A stretch of DNA of 64,000 bases from an uncultured Pelagibacteraceae bacterium (GCA_902609235.1 CACLRF010000001.1:26800-90799); one strand, 5' to 3'. Shown: positions 34,526 to 44,901, counted from the stretch's first letter. Notes: generated from the letters alone by a model not told the origin. Numbers and translations: made by a program.

Positions 34526-36208
34526 ATGAGCGATGTAAAGTCAGATATTCAGATAGCTAGAGAAGCTAAAATGCAACCAATAAAAGATATTCTTTCAAAA
34601 GTTGGTGTTCCAGATGAAAATTTTGCTTTTAGTCCAATGGGTAGACATATAGCTAAAATAAATCTTGAATATTTAAGTGCTCTTAAAAAAGAAAATGGCA
34701 AACTAATTTTAGTTACTGCAATTACCCCTACTCCAGCAGGTGAGGGTAAAACTACAACATCAGTTGGTTTAAATGACGGTTTAAATAAAATTGGAAAAAA
34801 ATCAATTGTCTGTTTAAGAGAGCCAAGCCTTGGACCTTCTTTTGGAATGAAGGGTGGAGCTGCTGGCGGTGGTTATGCACAAGTAGTACCGATGGAACAA
34901 ATCAATCTTCATTTTACTGGTGACTTTCATGCTATTACATCTGCGCATAACTTACTATCTGCATTAATTGATAATCATATCTATTGGGGTAACAAACTTA
35001 ACATTGACGTTAGAAGGGTTGTTTGGAGAAGAGTAATGGATATGAACGATAGATCCTTAAGATCAATCATTGTAGATCTAGGCGGAGTGGCTAATGGATA
35101 TCCGAGACAAGATAGTTTTGATATCACTGTTGCATCTGAATTGATGGCTATTTTTTGTTTAGCTACAGACTTAAAAGATTTAGAAGATAGAATTAGTAAT
35201 ATTACAATTGGATATACAAGAAATAAACAATCGATTTATGCAAAAGATTTAAATGCACAAGGTCCAATGACTGTTTTGCTTAAAGAAGCAATAAGACCAA
35301 ATGTAACTCAAACTTTAGAAAATAATCCAGCAATAATCCACGGCGGCCCTTTTGCAAATATAGCTCATGGATGTAATTCTGTGATTGCAACTAAAGCAGG
35401 ACTAAAATTAGCTGACTATGTTGTAACAGAGGCAGGATTTGGGGCTGATTTAGGAGCAGAAAAATTTTTAGATATTAAGTGCAGAAAATCTAATTTAAAA
35501 CCAGATTGCGTTGTTATTGTAGCAACTATAAGAGCACTGAAAATGCATGGAGGTGTTGCTAAAGAAGATTTAAAAAAAGAAAATGTATCCGCACTAAAAG
35601 AGGGAATGGTAAATTTACGTAGACATATAAATAATATTAGAAAATTTGGATTACCTGTTACAGTTGCAATTAATCATTTTATTACTGATACAGAAGATGA
35701 AATGAAAACTCTGTTAGATTTTTGTGAAACACAAGGAGTAAAAGCTTCTAAGTGCACTCATTGGTCTAATGGAAGTGAAGGAACTATTGAACTGGCTAAA
35801 AATGTTGTAGAAATTTGTGAAGATAAAAAAGATACATTTAAATTTTTATATGAGGATGATCTTCCACTATTTAAAAAAATAGAAAAAATTGCACAAGAAA
35901 TTTATAGCGCCTCAGAGGTGGTAGCAGACACAAAAGTGAGACAACAATTAAAAGATTTTGAGGAAAAAGGTTATGGTAAGCTGCCCGTTTGCATTGCAAA
36001 AACTCAATATAGTTTTTCAACAGATCCGAATTTAAAAGGTGCACCCACAGGACATGTTTTACCTGTGAGAGAAGTAAGACTTTCTTCCGGTGCTGAGTTT
36101 ATCGTTGTTGTGTGCGGTGAAATCATGACTATGCCAGGACTTCCAAGAGTCCCTGCAGCTGACTCTATAAAATTAAATGATAAAGGTGAAATAGAAGGTT
36201 TATTCTAA
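34526..36208 (+). CDS. fhs: Formate-tetrahydrofolate ligase
   Basis: This 560-residue enzyme ligates formate to THF with ATP, or runs in reverse in the oxidation of THF-bound carbon. The P-loop [14 protein letters not shown] (about residues 71-84) and [20 protein letters not shown] are diagnostic, with [13 protein letters not shown] near the C-terminus. It stands between the sarcosine-oxidase-type operon and tmm, which fits disposal of demethylation carbon as formyl-THF and formate. A GGA element precedes the ATG. It is cytoplasmic and full-length. Confidence 0.95.
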   Translation: MSDVKSDIQIAREAKMQPIKDILSKVGVPDENFAFSPMGRHIAKINLEYLSALKKENGKLILVTAITPTPAGEGKTTTSVGLNDGLNKIGKKSIVCLREPSLGPSFGMKGGAAGGGYAQVVPMEQINLHFTGDFHAITSAHNLLSALIDNHIYWGNKLNIDVRRVVWRRVMDMNDRSLRSIIVDLGGVANGYPRQDSFDITVASELMAIFCLATDLKDLEDRISNITIGYTRNKQSIYAKDLNAQGPMTVLLKEAIRPNVTQTLENNPAIIHGGPFANIAHGCNSVIATKAGLKLADYVVTEAGFGADLGAEKFLDIKCRKSNLKPDCVVIVATIRALKMHGGVAKEDLKKENVSALKEGMVNLRRHINNIRKFGLPVTVAINHFITDTEDEMKTLLDFCETQGVKASKCTHWSNGSEGTIELAKNVVEICEDKKDTFKFLYEDDLPLFKKIEKIAQEIYSASEVVADTKVRQQLKDFEEKGYGKLPVCIAKTQYSFSTDPNLKGAPTGHVLPVREVRLSSGAEFIVVVCGEIMTMPGLPRVPAADSIKLNDKGEIEGLF

Positions 36209-36363
36209 ATTTAAATAGTATAAATAGTTCCCTGATTCTATTTTCTCCTATCCACATATTATTAGGATAACTACATGTAGTAGCAATAACAAAATATAAT
36301 TTTATTTTTAAAAAATAATTAGTAAAATATATTTATAAATTTATTAATGTTAGGAAAAATTCT

Positions 36364-37695
36364 ATGTCAAAAGTAGCAATCATTGGTGCTGGCCCGTGTG
36401 GACTTTCAATTTTAAGAGCATTTGAGCATTTAGAAAATAAAGGAGAAAAGATTCCTGAAATAGTTTGCTTTGAAAAACAAGAAAGTTGGGGTGGTTTATG
36501 GAATTACAACTGGAGAACTGGTTCAGATCAATATGGAGATCCTGTACCTAACAGTATGTACAGATACTTATGGTCTAATGGACCTAAAGAGTGTTTAGAA
36601 TTTGCTGATTATTCTTTTGATGAACATTTTGAAAAACCCATTCCCTCTTTTCCTCCAAGAGAAGTTTTGCAAAATTATATTTTAGGAAGGGTGAGCAAAG
36701 GAAATATAAAAAGTAAGATTAAATTTAATACTAGAGTCACAAATACTGTTTATAAAAATGATAAGTTTGAAATTAGATACCAGGACAAAGTAAATAATAA
36801 AGTTTTAAATGATACGTTTGATTATTTGGTAATCTCCACAGGTCATTTTTCTGTACCCTTTATCCCTGAATACAAAGGAATGAATTCTTTCCCAGGAAGA
36901 ATAATGCATTCACATGATTTTAGAGATGCGGAAGAGTTCAGAGGAAAAGATGTGATTGTTTTGGGAAGTAGTTATTCGGCTGAAGATGTGGCCCTGCAAT
37001 GTAATAAGTATGGCGCTAAAAGTGTAACAATTGGTTACAGGCATAACCCAATGGGCTTCAAATGGCCAAAAGGTATGAAAGAAGTTCATTACTTAGATAG
37101 GTTAGAAGGAAAAAAAGCTATATTTAAAGACGGAACAGAACAAGATGCTGATGTAGTAATCTTGTGTACTGGATATCTGCATCATTTCCCGTTTTTAGAT
37201 GAAAGTTTAAAATTAAAAACTCATAACAGATTGTATCCACCAAAGCTTTATAAAGGGGTTGTATGGCAAGATAATCATAAACTTTTATACTTAGGAATGC
37301 AGGATCAATTTCACACTTTTAATATGTTTGATTGTCAAGCTTGGTATGCAAGAGATGTGATAATGGGCAAAATAAAAATGCCTAGTAATGACGAAATAGA
37401 TAAAGACATTAATAAATGGGTTTCAATGGAGGAAAAATTAGAAAATCCTGATCAAATGATTGATTTTCAAACAGAATATACAAAAGAACTTCATGATATG
37501 TCTGATTATCCTAAAATTGATTTTGAATTAATTAGAAAACATTTCAAAGAATGGGAACATCATAAAGTAGAAGATATTCTAACTTATAGAAATAAATCGT
37601 TTTCATCTCCTGTGACTGGATCGGTTGCACCAATTCATCATACAACTTGGGAAAAAGCGATGGATGACTCTATGGAAACTTTTTTAAATAAATAA
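36364..37695 (+). CDS. tmm: Trimethylamine monooxygenase (flavin-containing)
   Basis: This 443-residue flavoprotein oxidises TMA to TMAO with NADPH and O2. FAD motif IIGAGPCGLSIL is at residues 5-16; the NADPH motif VLGSSYSAEDVALQC is near residue 200; MYRYLWSNGPKECLEFADY and GMQDQFHTFNMFDCQAWYA are nearly identical in my memory to characterised bacterial Tmm of Methylocella and roseobacters. The C-terminus (SVAPIHHTTWEKAMDDSME) also matches. It lies between fhs and the TMAO-type transporter locus, supporting the assignment. It is cytoplasmic. A 155 bp gap before it (36209-36363) probably has its promoter. Confidence 0.93.
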   Translation: MSKVAIIGAGPCGLSILRAFEHLENKGEKIPEIVCFEKQESWGGLWNYNWRTGSDQYGDPVPNSMYRYLWSNGPKECLEFADYSFDEHFEKPIPSFPPREVLQNYILGRVSKGNIKSKIKFNTRVTNTVYKNDKFEIRYQDKVNNKVLNDTFDYLVISTGHFSVPFIPEYKGMNSFPGRIMHSHDFRDAEEFRGKDVIVLGSSYSAEDVALQCNKYGAKSVTIGYRHNPMGFKWPKGMKEVHYLDRLEGKKAIFKDGTEQDADVVILCTGYLHHFPFLDESLKLKTHNRLYPPKLYKGVVWQDNHKLLYLGMQDQFHTFNMFDCQAWYARDVIMGKIKMPSNDEIDKDINKWVSMEEKLENPDQMIDFQTEYTKELHDMSDYPKIDFELIRKHFKEWEHHKVEDILTYRNKSFSSPVTGSVAPIHHTTWEKAMDDSMETFLNK

Positions 37696-37698
37696 AAA

Positions 37699-38655
37699 TT
37701 AATATTTAATTTTTAATTTTTTATTTTTAACAATGGCCTCTAATAAAGAGATCATTAAAGGAACTTTTCTCTTATTAATTTTTTTAAATACAAAAGGAGC
37801 AATTTCTATCGATAAATCAGCACCTTCTACTGTATCATTTTTCATAAACTTTTTCTTTGCTTGGGTAAAGGTATATCCTTTTCCAAGATATTCTCCCATT
37901 TTACTATTTCTTCCTCCCATTGCACTTACGTATAAATCTCCTAAACCTGCCAAACCATAAACAGTTTCCTTTTTTCCTTTAAAATAATTTGCAAGGTATT
38001 TCATTTCATCAATTGATTTTCTGAATAAAGCTGATGATGTATTATGCCATTGTCCAGACCCAATTATCATTGAATAAATATTTTTTATAGCAGATAAAAA
38101 TTCAACTCCATTAACATCTCTGCTAAATTCAGTTTGATAATAATTTGTAGAAATTAATTTTCCAATTTTTTTTGCAGTATTAATATTTTTATTTGCAACA
38201 ACAGTGAAGCTTTTAACTTTTTTAGCTAATTCTTTTGCTAAACATGGGCCTTTCAAAACTGAAATATTTAAATTTTTATTATACTTTTTTAATAAGCTAG
38301 ACATTGAAATTAAATTTCTACCATCTAATTTAAGACCTTTTGTTAATACCAAAATGGGTGATTTATTTTTAATTTTTGATAGATTTTTTCCAATCAAGTC
38401 TATTCCTATAGAGCTCACAGCAATTACAATTAAGTCCCATTGTCGATTTAGAATGTCACTTGAAAATTTATTTATTTTTAATTTTTTTGGTAAATTTATA
38501 TTTAATGATGGGTGATTTTTTTTTTTTGAGTTTAATTTTTGTAATAATTTAAAGTTATATGGCTCTGTTAATGTAACCGAGTGACCATTATCTAATAATG
38601 GTATTGAGAAAGCAGCTCCCATAGCTCCTGCGCCAATAATTAATATTTTTTTCAT
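37699..38655 (-). CDS. gpsA: NAD(P)-dependent glycerol-3-phosphate dehydrogenase
   Basis: This 318-residue enzyme interconverts glycerol-3-phosphate and dihydroxyacetone phosphate. The Rossmann motif ILIIGAGAMGAAFSIPLLDN, GPCLAKELAKKV and the catalytic lysine region VEFLSAIKNIYSMIIGSG (K) are visible, with TVYGLAGLGDLYVSA following. It lies 8 bp after glpK, and together they turn glycerol into a glycolytic or lipid precursor. It converges on tmm with a 3 bp gap. Location at the end of the transporter run is unusual. Confidence 0.9.
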   Translation of the reverse strand: MKKILIIGAGAMGAAFSIPLLDNGHSVTLTEPYNFKLLQKLNSKKKNHPSLNINLPKKLKINKFSSDILNRQWDLIVIAVSSIGIDLIGKNLSKIKNKSPILVLTKGLKLDGRNLISMSSLLKKYNKNLNISVLKGPCLAKELAKKVKSFTVVANKNINTAKKIGKLISTNYYQTEFSRDVNGVEFLSAIKNIYSMIIGSGQWHNTSSALFRKSIDEMKYLANYFKGKKETVYGLAGLGDLYVSAMGGRNSKMGEYLGKGYTFTQAKKKFMKNDTVEGADLSIEIAPFVFKKINKRKVPLMISLLEAIVKNKKLKIKY

Positions 38656-38663
38656 TTTTATCT

Positions 38664-40142
38664 TTATGCTAAGGTTTTTTTAATTGCTTGCTTCCAACCT
38701 TGCAATATATGATTTCTAAGTTTTTTATTAATTTTTGGCTTAAAAACTTTATCTTTTTTCCATGTATTTTTAATTTGATTTAATGATTTGAACTCTCCTA
38801 CTTGATAACCTGCAAACAGGGCTGCTCCGAGAGCTGTGGTTTCTAAGACTTTGGGTCGAATTACTTTTAAATTAATTACATCTGCCAAAAATTGTGAAAA
38901 CCAATTATTAGCTACCATACCCCCATCAATCTTTACTATCCTGGGCTTTAAACCATCTTTGTTCATTGAATAAAATAAATCATAACTTTGATATGCAACT
39001 GACTCCACAGTTGCTCGCACTAAATTTTTCCAATCACTATCTCTTGTAAGTCCAGTTATTAACCCTCTAGCATCAGGTCTCCAATAAGGTGCACCTATTC
39101 CACTAAAAGCTGGGACAACATAAACTTCATTATTGCTTTTTGTTGATTTAGCTATTTTTTCAGTTTCATATGCATTGTTAATTAATTTAATTTTATCCCT
39201 TAACCATTGTACGCCTGCTCCTGCTATGAAAATAGATCCTTCAAGAGCATAGGTATTCTTATTATTCAATCGATAACAAATTGTAGTTAATAACTTATTT
39301 TTTGAATTTATTTTTTTTGATCCAGTATTCATTATTACAAAAGCACCAGTACCATAAGTACTTTTTATAGATCCTTTTTCAAAACAAGCTTGTCCTACAG
39401 CAGCTGCTTGTTGATCTCCTAAAACAGCTGAAATGGGTATTTCTTTTCCTGTAACTCTTTTGTCTGTTTTTCCAAAATTATCTGCAGAATTTTTTACCTC
39501 TGGCAAGATACTCCTTGGAATTTTTAATTTCTGTAAAATTTCATTATCCCATTTATTGTTATTGATATTAAACAACATGGTTCTACTTGCGTTGGTAGCT
39601 TCGGTTAAATGCTGTTTACGTTTAGTTAATTTCCAGATTAAGAAGGTATCTACTGTACCAAATAATAAATTATTAGTTTTAAGTAACTTTTTTGAAACTT
39701 TTACATTATCTAAAATCCATTTTATTTTAGTAGCAGAAAAATAAGGATCTATAAATAACCCTGTTTTTTTTCTAAAAGTATTTTCATAATTTTTATTCTT
39801 TAGAGATTTACAATATTCCTGAGTTCTTCTATCTTGCCAAACGATCGCATTATAAATAGGTTTTCCAGTTTTTTTATTCCACAAAATTGTAGTTTCTCTT
39901 TGATTTGTAATTCCAATAGTAAGTATATGACCTTTTAAACTTTTAGCTTTTTTAATTACTTGTTTTAGTGCTTTAATTGTTGTCGACCAAATTTCATTTG
40001 GATTATGCTCTACCCAGCCATTTCTAGGAAAGTATTGTTTAAATTCATATTGTGAAATAAATTTAATGTTCCCTTTAGTGTCAAACAAAACAACTCTTGA
40101 TGAGGTCGTTCCTTGATCAATAGAGACAATAAATTTTTTCAA
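38664..40142 (-). CDS. glpK: Glycerol kinase
   Basis: This 492-residue FGGY-family kinase phosphorylates glycerol. The N-terminal SIDQGTTSSRVVLFD binds phosphate, ITNQRETTILWNKKTGKP and IVWQDRRTQEYC are diagnostic for GlpK, and AFSGIGAPYWRPDARGLITG is in the C-terminal domain with the adenosine-binding region TALGAALFAGYQVGEF. Length is typical (about 500). It starts 4 bp after the transporter permease gene, implying a shared transcript, and is followed by gpsA. Confidence 0.95.
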   Translation of the reverse strand: MKKFIVSIDQGTTSSRVVLFDTKGNIKFISQYEFKQYFPRNGWVEHNPNEIWSTTIKALKQVIKKAKSLKGHILTIGITNQRETTILWNKKTGKPIYNAIVWQDRRTQEYCKSLKNKNYENTFRKKTGLFIDPYFSATKIKWILDNVKVSKKLLKTNNLLFGTVDTFLIWKLTKRKQHLTEATNASRTMLFNINNNKWDNEILQKLKIPRSILPEVKNSADNFGKTDKRVTGKEIPISAVLGDQQAAAVGQACFEKGSIKSTYGTGAFVIMNTGSKKINSKNKLLTTICYRLNNKNTYALEGSIFIAGAGVQWLRDKIKLINNAYETEKIAKSTKSNNEVYVVPAFSGIGAPYWRPDARGLITGLTRDSDWKNLVRATVESVAYQSYDLFYSMNKDGLKPRIVKIDGGMVANNWFSQFLADVINLKVIRPKVLETTALGAALFAGYQVGEFKSLNQIKNTWKKDKVFKPKINKKLRNHILQGWKQAIKKTLA

Positions 40143-40146
40143 AATA

Positions 40147-42300
40147 CTAAGCTATGCCAAGATGTTTTTTTCTTTTTTCAACCCAAGTTCTAATCAAATT
40201 ATCAAAAATCAATCCAATAAACGCAACACAGATACCAAGAGTTAAACCAATTCCTGCTCCATTTTTATCTGAAAGTGCTTTTAAAATATATTGACCAAGA
40301 TCTTCTGTTCCAATGAAGGCTCCAATTATAACCATAAATAAAGCAAAAACTATGGTTTGATTTAAACCAAGCATCATGTGTGGAAATGCTAATGGAAACT
40401 CAATTTTTGTTAATCTTTGAAATTTATTTACACCAGACATTGTTGCAGCTTCATGTAAGCCGACAGGGACACTTCTTAAACCCTCAATGGTGTATCTTGT
40501 TGCAGGAATTGTGGCATAAACAATTACTGCAATTAATACAGAAGTATCTGTAATTCCAAAAAGCATCATTACAGGAATTAGATATACAAATGATGGGAAT
40601 GTTTGAAATATATCACAAACACCGAGCATAAACGCTGCAGATTTTTTATTTTGAAAACATAATGTTCCAACTGTAAATCCTATTAAACAAGAAATAACTA
40701 CTCCAAAAGTTGCCATATATAATGTAACTAACGCTCTATCCCACCATGGGCTTAATGCAATAAATAAAGTCAAAGCAGCAACTACCAATGCTGATCGAAT
40801 TCCTCCAATTAAATATCCTGCACCAACCGCAAGTACTAATGTAGCAACTGCAGGCATTCTTAAATATAAAGCCCTCATTGGCTGAAGCACATCTTGAATT
40901 AACCATGTATTGAATGCTTTGATATACACGAAGAAAGTATCAAAAATCCAATCAACTCCTTTATTCCAAAAATCTGCTGTTGATATTCCCTTATTATGGG
41001 GAATTTCAAACAAGTAATTAAAACTACCTTTGAAAATAAAAGTCCCAACATATGCAAGAATTATTCCAATTACGAATGAAATTGCAAAAAATATTACGTT
41101 TTTATTTCTTTGGAAAAATGTCAGATTACCAAAATAATCTGTTTGTTTATTTGCCCAAGCTAAAGACATTTTATCAAGAAGAATTGCAATTAAACTAATA
41201 CACAATCCTGCTTCCAAAGCTAATCCGATATTAAGTTGGTTCAAAGCTAATAATAAATTAAATCCCAAACCCTTGGCACCAATAAACGCAGATATAACTG
41301 CCATTGAAAAACAAACCATTATTACTTGGTTAACTCCAATTAAAATATCTCGTCTTGCTGTTGGAATTAGTACCTTTAACATTAACTGCCAATTAGTACA
41401 GCCACTCATTCTTCCAGCTTCAATAACTTCTGGTGGTATAGCTCTTAAACCCAATATTGTTAATAATATCATTGGTGGGACTGCAACAACCATCGTAATG
41501 ATTACAGCAGCATGATCACCAACTCCAAATAGAACAAGTGCGGGAACTAATACAGCGTATTGTGGCATAGTCTGCATCACTAGAAGAATTGGGTACAATG
41601 CTTTTTCAACACGTTTACTTTTGTAAGCTGCAATACCCAGGCCTAAACCAAAAATAAATGAAAGTGGAGCTGCAACAAGTATAAAAGAAAGTGTTTGCAT
41701 TGAAGGTTTCCATTGACCAAATATAGAAATATAGATCATTGTTAAACCTGCAAACAAAGCCAACCCTTTTCCACTTAATTTATAAGATAATATTGCTGCT
41801 CCAGCAGCAACAATAGTCCAAGGCAAACCCGGTAACTCTAACCAAGGATAAGCATCAATAAAATCCCAGCTAGTAAATGCAACAATAGTTTCTAAACCTC
41901 CAAGCAAAATCTCTCTAATTAATTCAATTAAAAAGGTCATAAATGCAGTTAAATTTCTACTTATCTGCAAAAGTAGTGGTCGAGTTTTAAACTCTTGAGT
42001 ATCTTCATTCCAAAATTCCATTGGCATCCACTCATTCATTAAGAAAAATAAAGAGTCGTTAATCCAAATAGGCAGCCATCCTAGAAGTGGAGGCAACCTC
42101 CAAAATACATCAAAGGCATAATACCTAACCTCTTTACCTAGAAAAAAGTAAACACTTTGGTTTGGATCTTTAACAAATTCAGCCTGACCTCTTATAAATT
42201 TGTAGGTTTCAGGAACATCGATAGCAAAACATAAACCAAAAAATACAATTAACAAAAATAGCCATTGAAATAATTTTGGATATTTTTTTAAATACTCCAT
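40147..42300 (-). CDS. tmoW: ABC transporter permease with two fused ProW domains (TMAO/betaine type, TmoW-like)
   Basis: This 717-residue membrane protein contains two complete permease modules. The first has EAGRMSGCTNWQLMLKVLIP (EAA loop, about residue 310) and the second has EAATMSGVNKFQRLTKIEFP (about residue 630). Both have the ALxPxLxxMQTxPxxxxLxP element (TMPQYAVLVPALVLFGVGD and TFPSFVYLIPVMMLFGITD). Fused double permeases of this length are found in the TMAO transporter of marine bacteria (TmoW). With tmoV, tmoX and tdm near, TMAO is the likely cargo, although SAR11 betaine transporters are known to be multifunctional. It is 3 bp after the ATPase gene. Confidence 0.83.
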   Translation of the reverse strand: MEYLKKYPKLFQWLFLLIVFFGLCFAIDVPETYKFIRGQAEFVKDPNQSVYFFLGKEVRYYAFDVFWRLPPLLGWLPIWINDSLFFLMNEWMPMEFWNEDTQEFKTRPLLLQISRNLTAFMTFLIELIREILLGGLETIVAFTSWDFIDAYPWLELPGLPWTIVAAGAAILSYKLSGKGLALFAGLTMIYISIFGQWKPSMQTLSFILVAAPLSFIFGLGLGIAAYKSKRVEKALYPILLVMQTMPQYAVLVPALVLFGVGDHAAVIITMVVAVPPMILLTILGLRAIPPEVIEAGRMSGCTNWQLMLKVLIPTARRDILIGVNQVIMVCFSMAVISAFIGAKGLGFNLLLALNQLNIGLALEAGLCISLIAILLDKMSLAWANKQTDYFGNLTFFQRNKNVIFFAISFVIGIILAYVGTFIFKGSFNYLFEIPHNKGISTADFWNKGVDWIFDTFFVYIKAFNTWLIQDVLQPMRALYLRMPAVATLVLAVGAGYLIGGIRSALVVAALTLFIALSPWWDRALVTLYMATFGVVISCLIGFTVGTLCFQNKKSAAFMLGVCDIFQTFPSFVYLIPVMMLFGITDTSVLIAVIVYATIPATRYTIEGLRSVPVGLHEAATMSGVNKFQRLTKIEFPLAFPHMMLGLNQTIVFALFMVIIGAFIGTEDLGQYILKALSDKNGAGIGLTLGICVAFIGLIFDNLIRTWVEKRKKHLGIA

Positions 42301-42303
42301 AGT

Positions 42304-43335
42304 TTAACTACCGTTTTTTCTTCCTCCAAAAACTGTATCTATTATTTTTGAAGGTTTAATTGATCCTACAATATTATTATTTGAGTCAACTACTCCTACT
42401 AATTTTTCTTGAGTAAGTATTTTTTCCGCAACATTTTCTATAATTTCATCTTTTGATACTTTTAAATCTCCTAAATTATCTTTACTTGAAGCATCCATTA
42501 CATCCTCAATAATCAAAACTTTCTCTCTCGGTACTTCTTCAGTAAACTTTCTTACATATTCAGTTGCTGGATTTAGTACGATATTGGCGGGTGTATCTAA
42601 TTGTTCAATTATACCATCTTTCATGATTGCTATTCGATCAGCTAACTTTAATGCCTCATCAAAATCATGAGTAATGAACATGATAGTTTTCTGTAATTTT
42701 TCCTGAAGTCTTAAAAACTCATCTTGCATTTCTTTTCTAATCAATGGATCTAATGCAGAAAAAGGTTCATCTAAAAACCATATATCAGGCTCTACTGCTA
42801 ATGACCTTGCGATTCCTACCCTTTGTTGTTGTCCACCTGAAAGTTCTCTTGGGAAATAATTCTCTCTTCCATCTAGTCCAACTAGTTTTACCATTTCCAT
42901 TGCTCTACTAATACTCTTTTCTGTATTAGTGCCTTTTATCTGAAGTGGAAAAGCAATATTTTCAACAACTGTTTTATGAGGTAACAAAGCAAAGCTTTGA
43001 AACACCATTCCCATTTTATTTCGTCTAAGCTCAATAAGCTCTTTATTATTTAATTCTAATAAATCTTGACCTTCAATAAAAATTTTTCCACCAGTAGCAT
43101 CCGTTAATCTTGAAATGCATCTAAGAAGTGTTGATTTACCTGAACCAGATAAACCCATTACTACTAACATTTCTCCTTTTGCAACTTCAAAAGAAGCATT
43201 GTTAACTCCAACTATACATCCTTTTTCTTGAAAAGTTTTTGCATCTACATTGCCGTTAGATTCTTCAAGCATTTTTTTGGCATTTTCTCCAAAAATTTTA
43301 TAAACCGATTCACATTTGATTACAGTTTCAGACAT
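42304..43335 (-). CDS. tmoV: ABC transporter ATPase, glycine betaine/TMAO type (TmoV/ProV-like)
   Basis: This 343-residue ATPase has Walker A GLSGSGKST (about residues 60-68), signature LSGGQQQRVGIARSL, Walker B IWFLDEPFSALD and the switch His in FITHDFDEA. A C-terminal extension of about 80 residues (VPREKVLIIEDVMD..., VGVVDSNNNIVGSIKPSKI) is CBS-like, as in ProV/OpuAA, where it may sense ionic strength. It powers the adjacent double permease. It is the only such ATPase in the window, so it may also energise the permease at 17081-17965 (inference). Confidence 0.9.
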   Translation of the reverse strand: MSETVIKCESVYKIFGENAKKMLEESNGNVDAKTFQEKGCIVGVNNASFEVAKGEMLVVMGLSGSGKSTLLRCISRLTDATGGKIFIEGQDLLELNNKELIELRRNKMGMVFQSFALLPHKTVVENIAFPLQIKGTNTEKSISRAMEMVKLVGLDGRENYFPRELSGGQQQRVGIARSLAVEPDIWFLDEPFSALDPLIRKEMQDEFLRLQEKLQKTIMFITHDFDEALKLADRIAIMKDGIIEQLDTPANIVLNPATEYVRKFTEEVPREKVLIIEDVMDASSKDNLGDLKVSKDEIIENVAEKILTQEKLVGVVDSNNNIVGSIKPSKIIDTVFGGRKNGS

Positions 43336-43398
43336 AGATTTTTAAAGTTATCTTAAAATCAATAAAATTAAAATGTTAATAATTGTTACCTTCCTTCA

Positions 43399-43950
43399 TT
43401 AAAAATTTTTAATAAAATAAACTCTAGTATCAATCCCAGTACTTAAAAAACTTAAAGCTTCTCCACTTATAGTAATACTTTCATCAACTCCTACGTTATT
43501 TCCACTAACGGTAAAACCAGCAAAACATTTGCCTTTTTCTTTGTCCCATTTTACGAAAGTTTCATCAATTTTATTTCCATTAATAGTATAAAGCTCATGT
43601 GCTCTAAAATTTAAAAAATTTGCACCCATTATTGCTCTTTGTGGAATTAGTTTTGTAGACTTACATACCTGTTCATATACCTCATCCGTCAATTTATAGT
43701 GATCTGTACCATCAAATGAGACTAATATTCCCGAAGGTAATTGGGAAATTAATTCGCTAAGTTTTTTTTCCTCAGCAATTCTTTCCTCTTCTAACTTCAT
43801 TCTTTTTACCAAATCATCACCCTGACCAAAAATTCCATTTAAAATGCTAAAAGACATAATTACTAAAAGGGTAATAATTATGAGGCCAATAAATTGCCTT
43901 AGAGACTCGGGTAAATCTTTTATTTTATTAATGTAATTTTCTTTTGACAT
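43399..43950 (-). CDS. Uncharacterised single-span membrane protein
   Basis: This 183-residue protein has one hydrophobic segment (about residues 21-40, FIGLIIITLLVIMSFSILNG), then a charged coiled-coil-like stretch (KRMKLEEERIAEEKKLSELI) and a C-terminal beta-rich domain with FTVSGNNVGVDESITISGE. It is probably an inner-membrane protein with the C-terminal domain in the periplasm. It overlaps the MORN-repeat gene by 1 bp and lies 63 bp before the ATPase gene. No family is recognised. Its place inside a transporter locus is odd. Confidence 0.6.
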   Translation of the reverse strand: MSKENYINKIKDLPESLRQFIGLIIITLLVIMSFSILNGIFGQGDDLVKRMKLEEERIAEEKKLSELISQLPSGILVSFDGTDHYKLTDEVYEQVCKSTKLIPQRAIMGANFLNFRAHELYTINGNKIDETFVKWDKEKGKCFAGFTVSGNNVGVDESITISGEALSFLSTGIDTRVYFIKNF

Positions 43951-44327
43951 TATTCTTGTAACTTACCGTTCTTCCAAATACCTGATTTTTTTTTTCCATC
44001 TGCCCATGTAAATGTTCCTTGGCCATTCATAAAACCTTTAGACCACTCTCCTTCATAAGTAGAACCGTCTGGAAAAATTAAAGTTCCTTGTCCACTCCAT
44101 TCACTATTTTTAAATTCCCCTTTGTAAATATAGCCATTAGGCCATGTTTCGACACCTTGACCTTGTTTTTTTGTACTAACCCATTGTCCTTCATAAGTAG
44201 TTTTATCTGTATAAACCCATTTACCATAACCGTTTTCACAATTGCCTTCTTTACAACCAGTGCTTCTTGCTAAAACAGAGGATGAGATTAATAGCCCTAA
44301 AAGAATACTAATGATAAATTTTTTCAT
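43950..44327 (-). CDS. Secreted MORN-repeat protein
   Basis: This 125-residue protein has a signal peptide (MKKFIISILLGLLISSSVLA) and three to four MORN repeats: YGKWVYTDKTTYEGQW, QGVETWPNGYIYKGEF, QGTLIFPDGSTYEGEW and QGTFTWADGKKKSGIW. MORN repeats form extended beta hairpins that bind lipids or proteins. A cysteine pair in GCKEGNCENG near the mature N-terminus may be a disulfide. It is exported. It is coupled to the single-span protein gene by a 1 bp overlap, and the two may form a complex. Confidence 0.85.
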   Translation of the reverse strand: MKKFIISILLGLLISSSVLARSTGCKEGNCENGYGKWVYTDKTTYEGQWVSTKKQGQGVETWPNGYIYKGEFKNSEWSGQGTLIFPDGSTYEGEWSKGFMNGQGTFTWADGKKKSGIWKNGKLQE

Positions 44328-44362
44328 ATTTATATTTTACATAAAATCATTTAAAAAAAAAA

Positions 44363-44827
44363 TTAGACTTTTTTTTCACTTTTTTTACATGAATAGAAAA
44401 ATATATATTTTTCCGAGTTTTCTCTTTTAACATTTTTAGTAATTTCGTGGATCAATTCACCTGATTTTCTTGTTACTATTGCGGATTCTGAATAATTTTT
44501 TTCTTCATCAAAAGCTTTAAATAAAATAACATCTTTATTAACAATCTTAACAGTTAATTTTTCAGATTTTGAAAGAAATAAAGACAACCCATCTATAAAA
44601 AGTTTTTTGGGTTTTATTGCCTCTATTTTAAATTGATCTAAATTCTTATCATCTAAATCTTTTGCTAAAAAAGTTTGATAATTATATTCTGAATTTTTTA
44701 TTATTTTTTTATCTAAATCACATACAAATGAAAGTTTAATATTTTCTTGAATGTTAACGTCTTTTGCGAATGATAAATTAATAAATAATAGATTTAATAT
44801 TATAACTAGTGAAATTTGTTTAATCAT
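44363..44827 (-). CDS. Secreted protein of unknown function
   Basis: This 154-residue protein begins with a signal peptide (MIKQISLVIILNLLFINLSFA). The mature part is Lys-rich with short beta-strand-like segments (KKLFIDGLSLFLSKSEKLTV) and two cysteines (FVCDLDKK near the start, FYSCKKSEKK at the end) that could form a disulfide. It ends in a basic tail. It lies 35 bp before the MORN gene and is separated from the binding-protein gene by a terminator. The family is not recognised. Confidence 0.6.
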   Translation of the reverse strand: MIKQISLVIILNLLFINLSFAKDVNIQENIKLSFVCDLDKKIIKNSEYNYQTFLAKDLDDKNLDQFKIEAIKPKKLFIDGLSLFLSKSEKLTVKIVNKDVILFKAFDEEKNYSESAIVTRKSGELIHEITKNVKRENSEKYIFFYSCKKSEKKV

Positions 44828-44842
44828 AAATAATTATAATTT

Positions 44843-44873
44843 AAAAAAAAATCCCCCCCAACATAGTTGGGGG
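44843..44873 (-). terminator. Terminator/attenuator after the binding-protein gene
   Basis: On the minus strand CCCCCAAC pairs with GTTGGGGG (8 bp, ATA loop at 44863-44865) and is followed by a run of T residues (44843-44851). It is 28 bp after the stop of the substrate-binding protein gene. It would uncouple high expression of the binding protein from the rest of the locus. Confidence 0.85.
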
Positions 44874-44901
44874 AGATTTTAAATTTATATTATGTTTAAC
44901 C

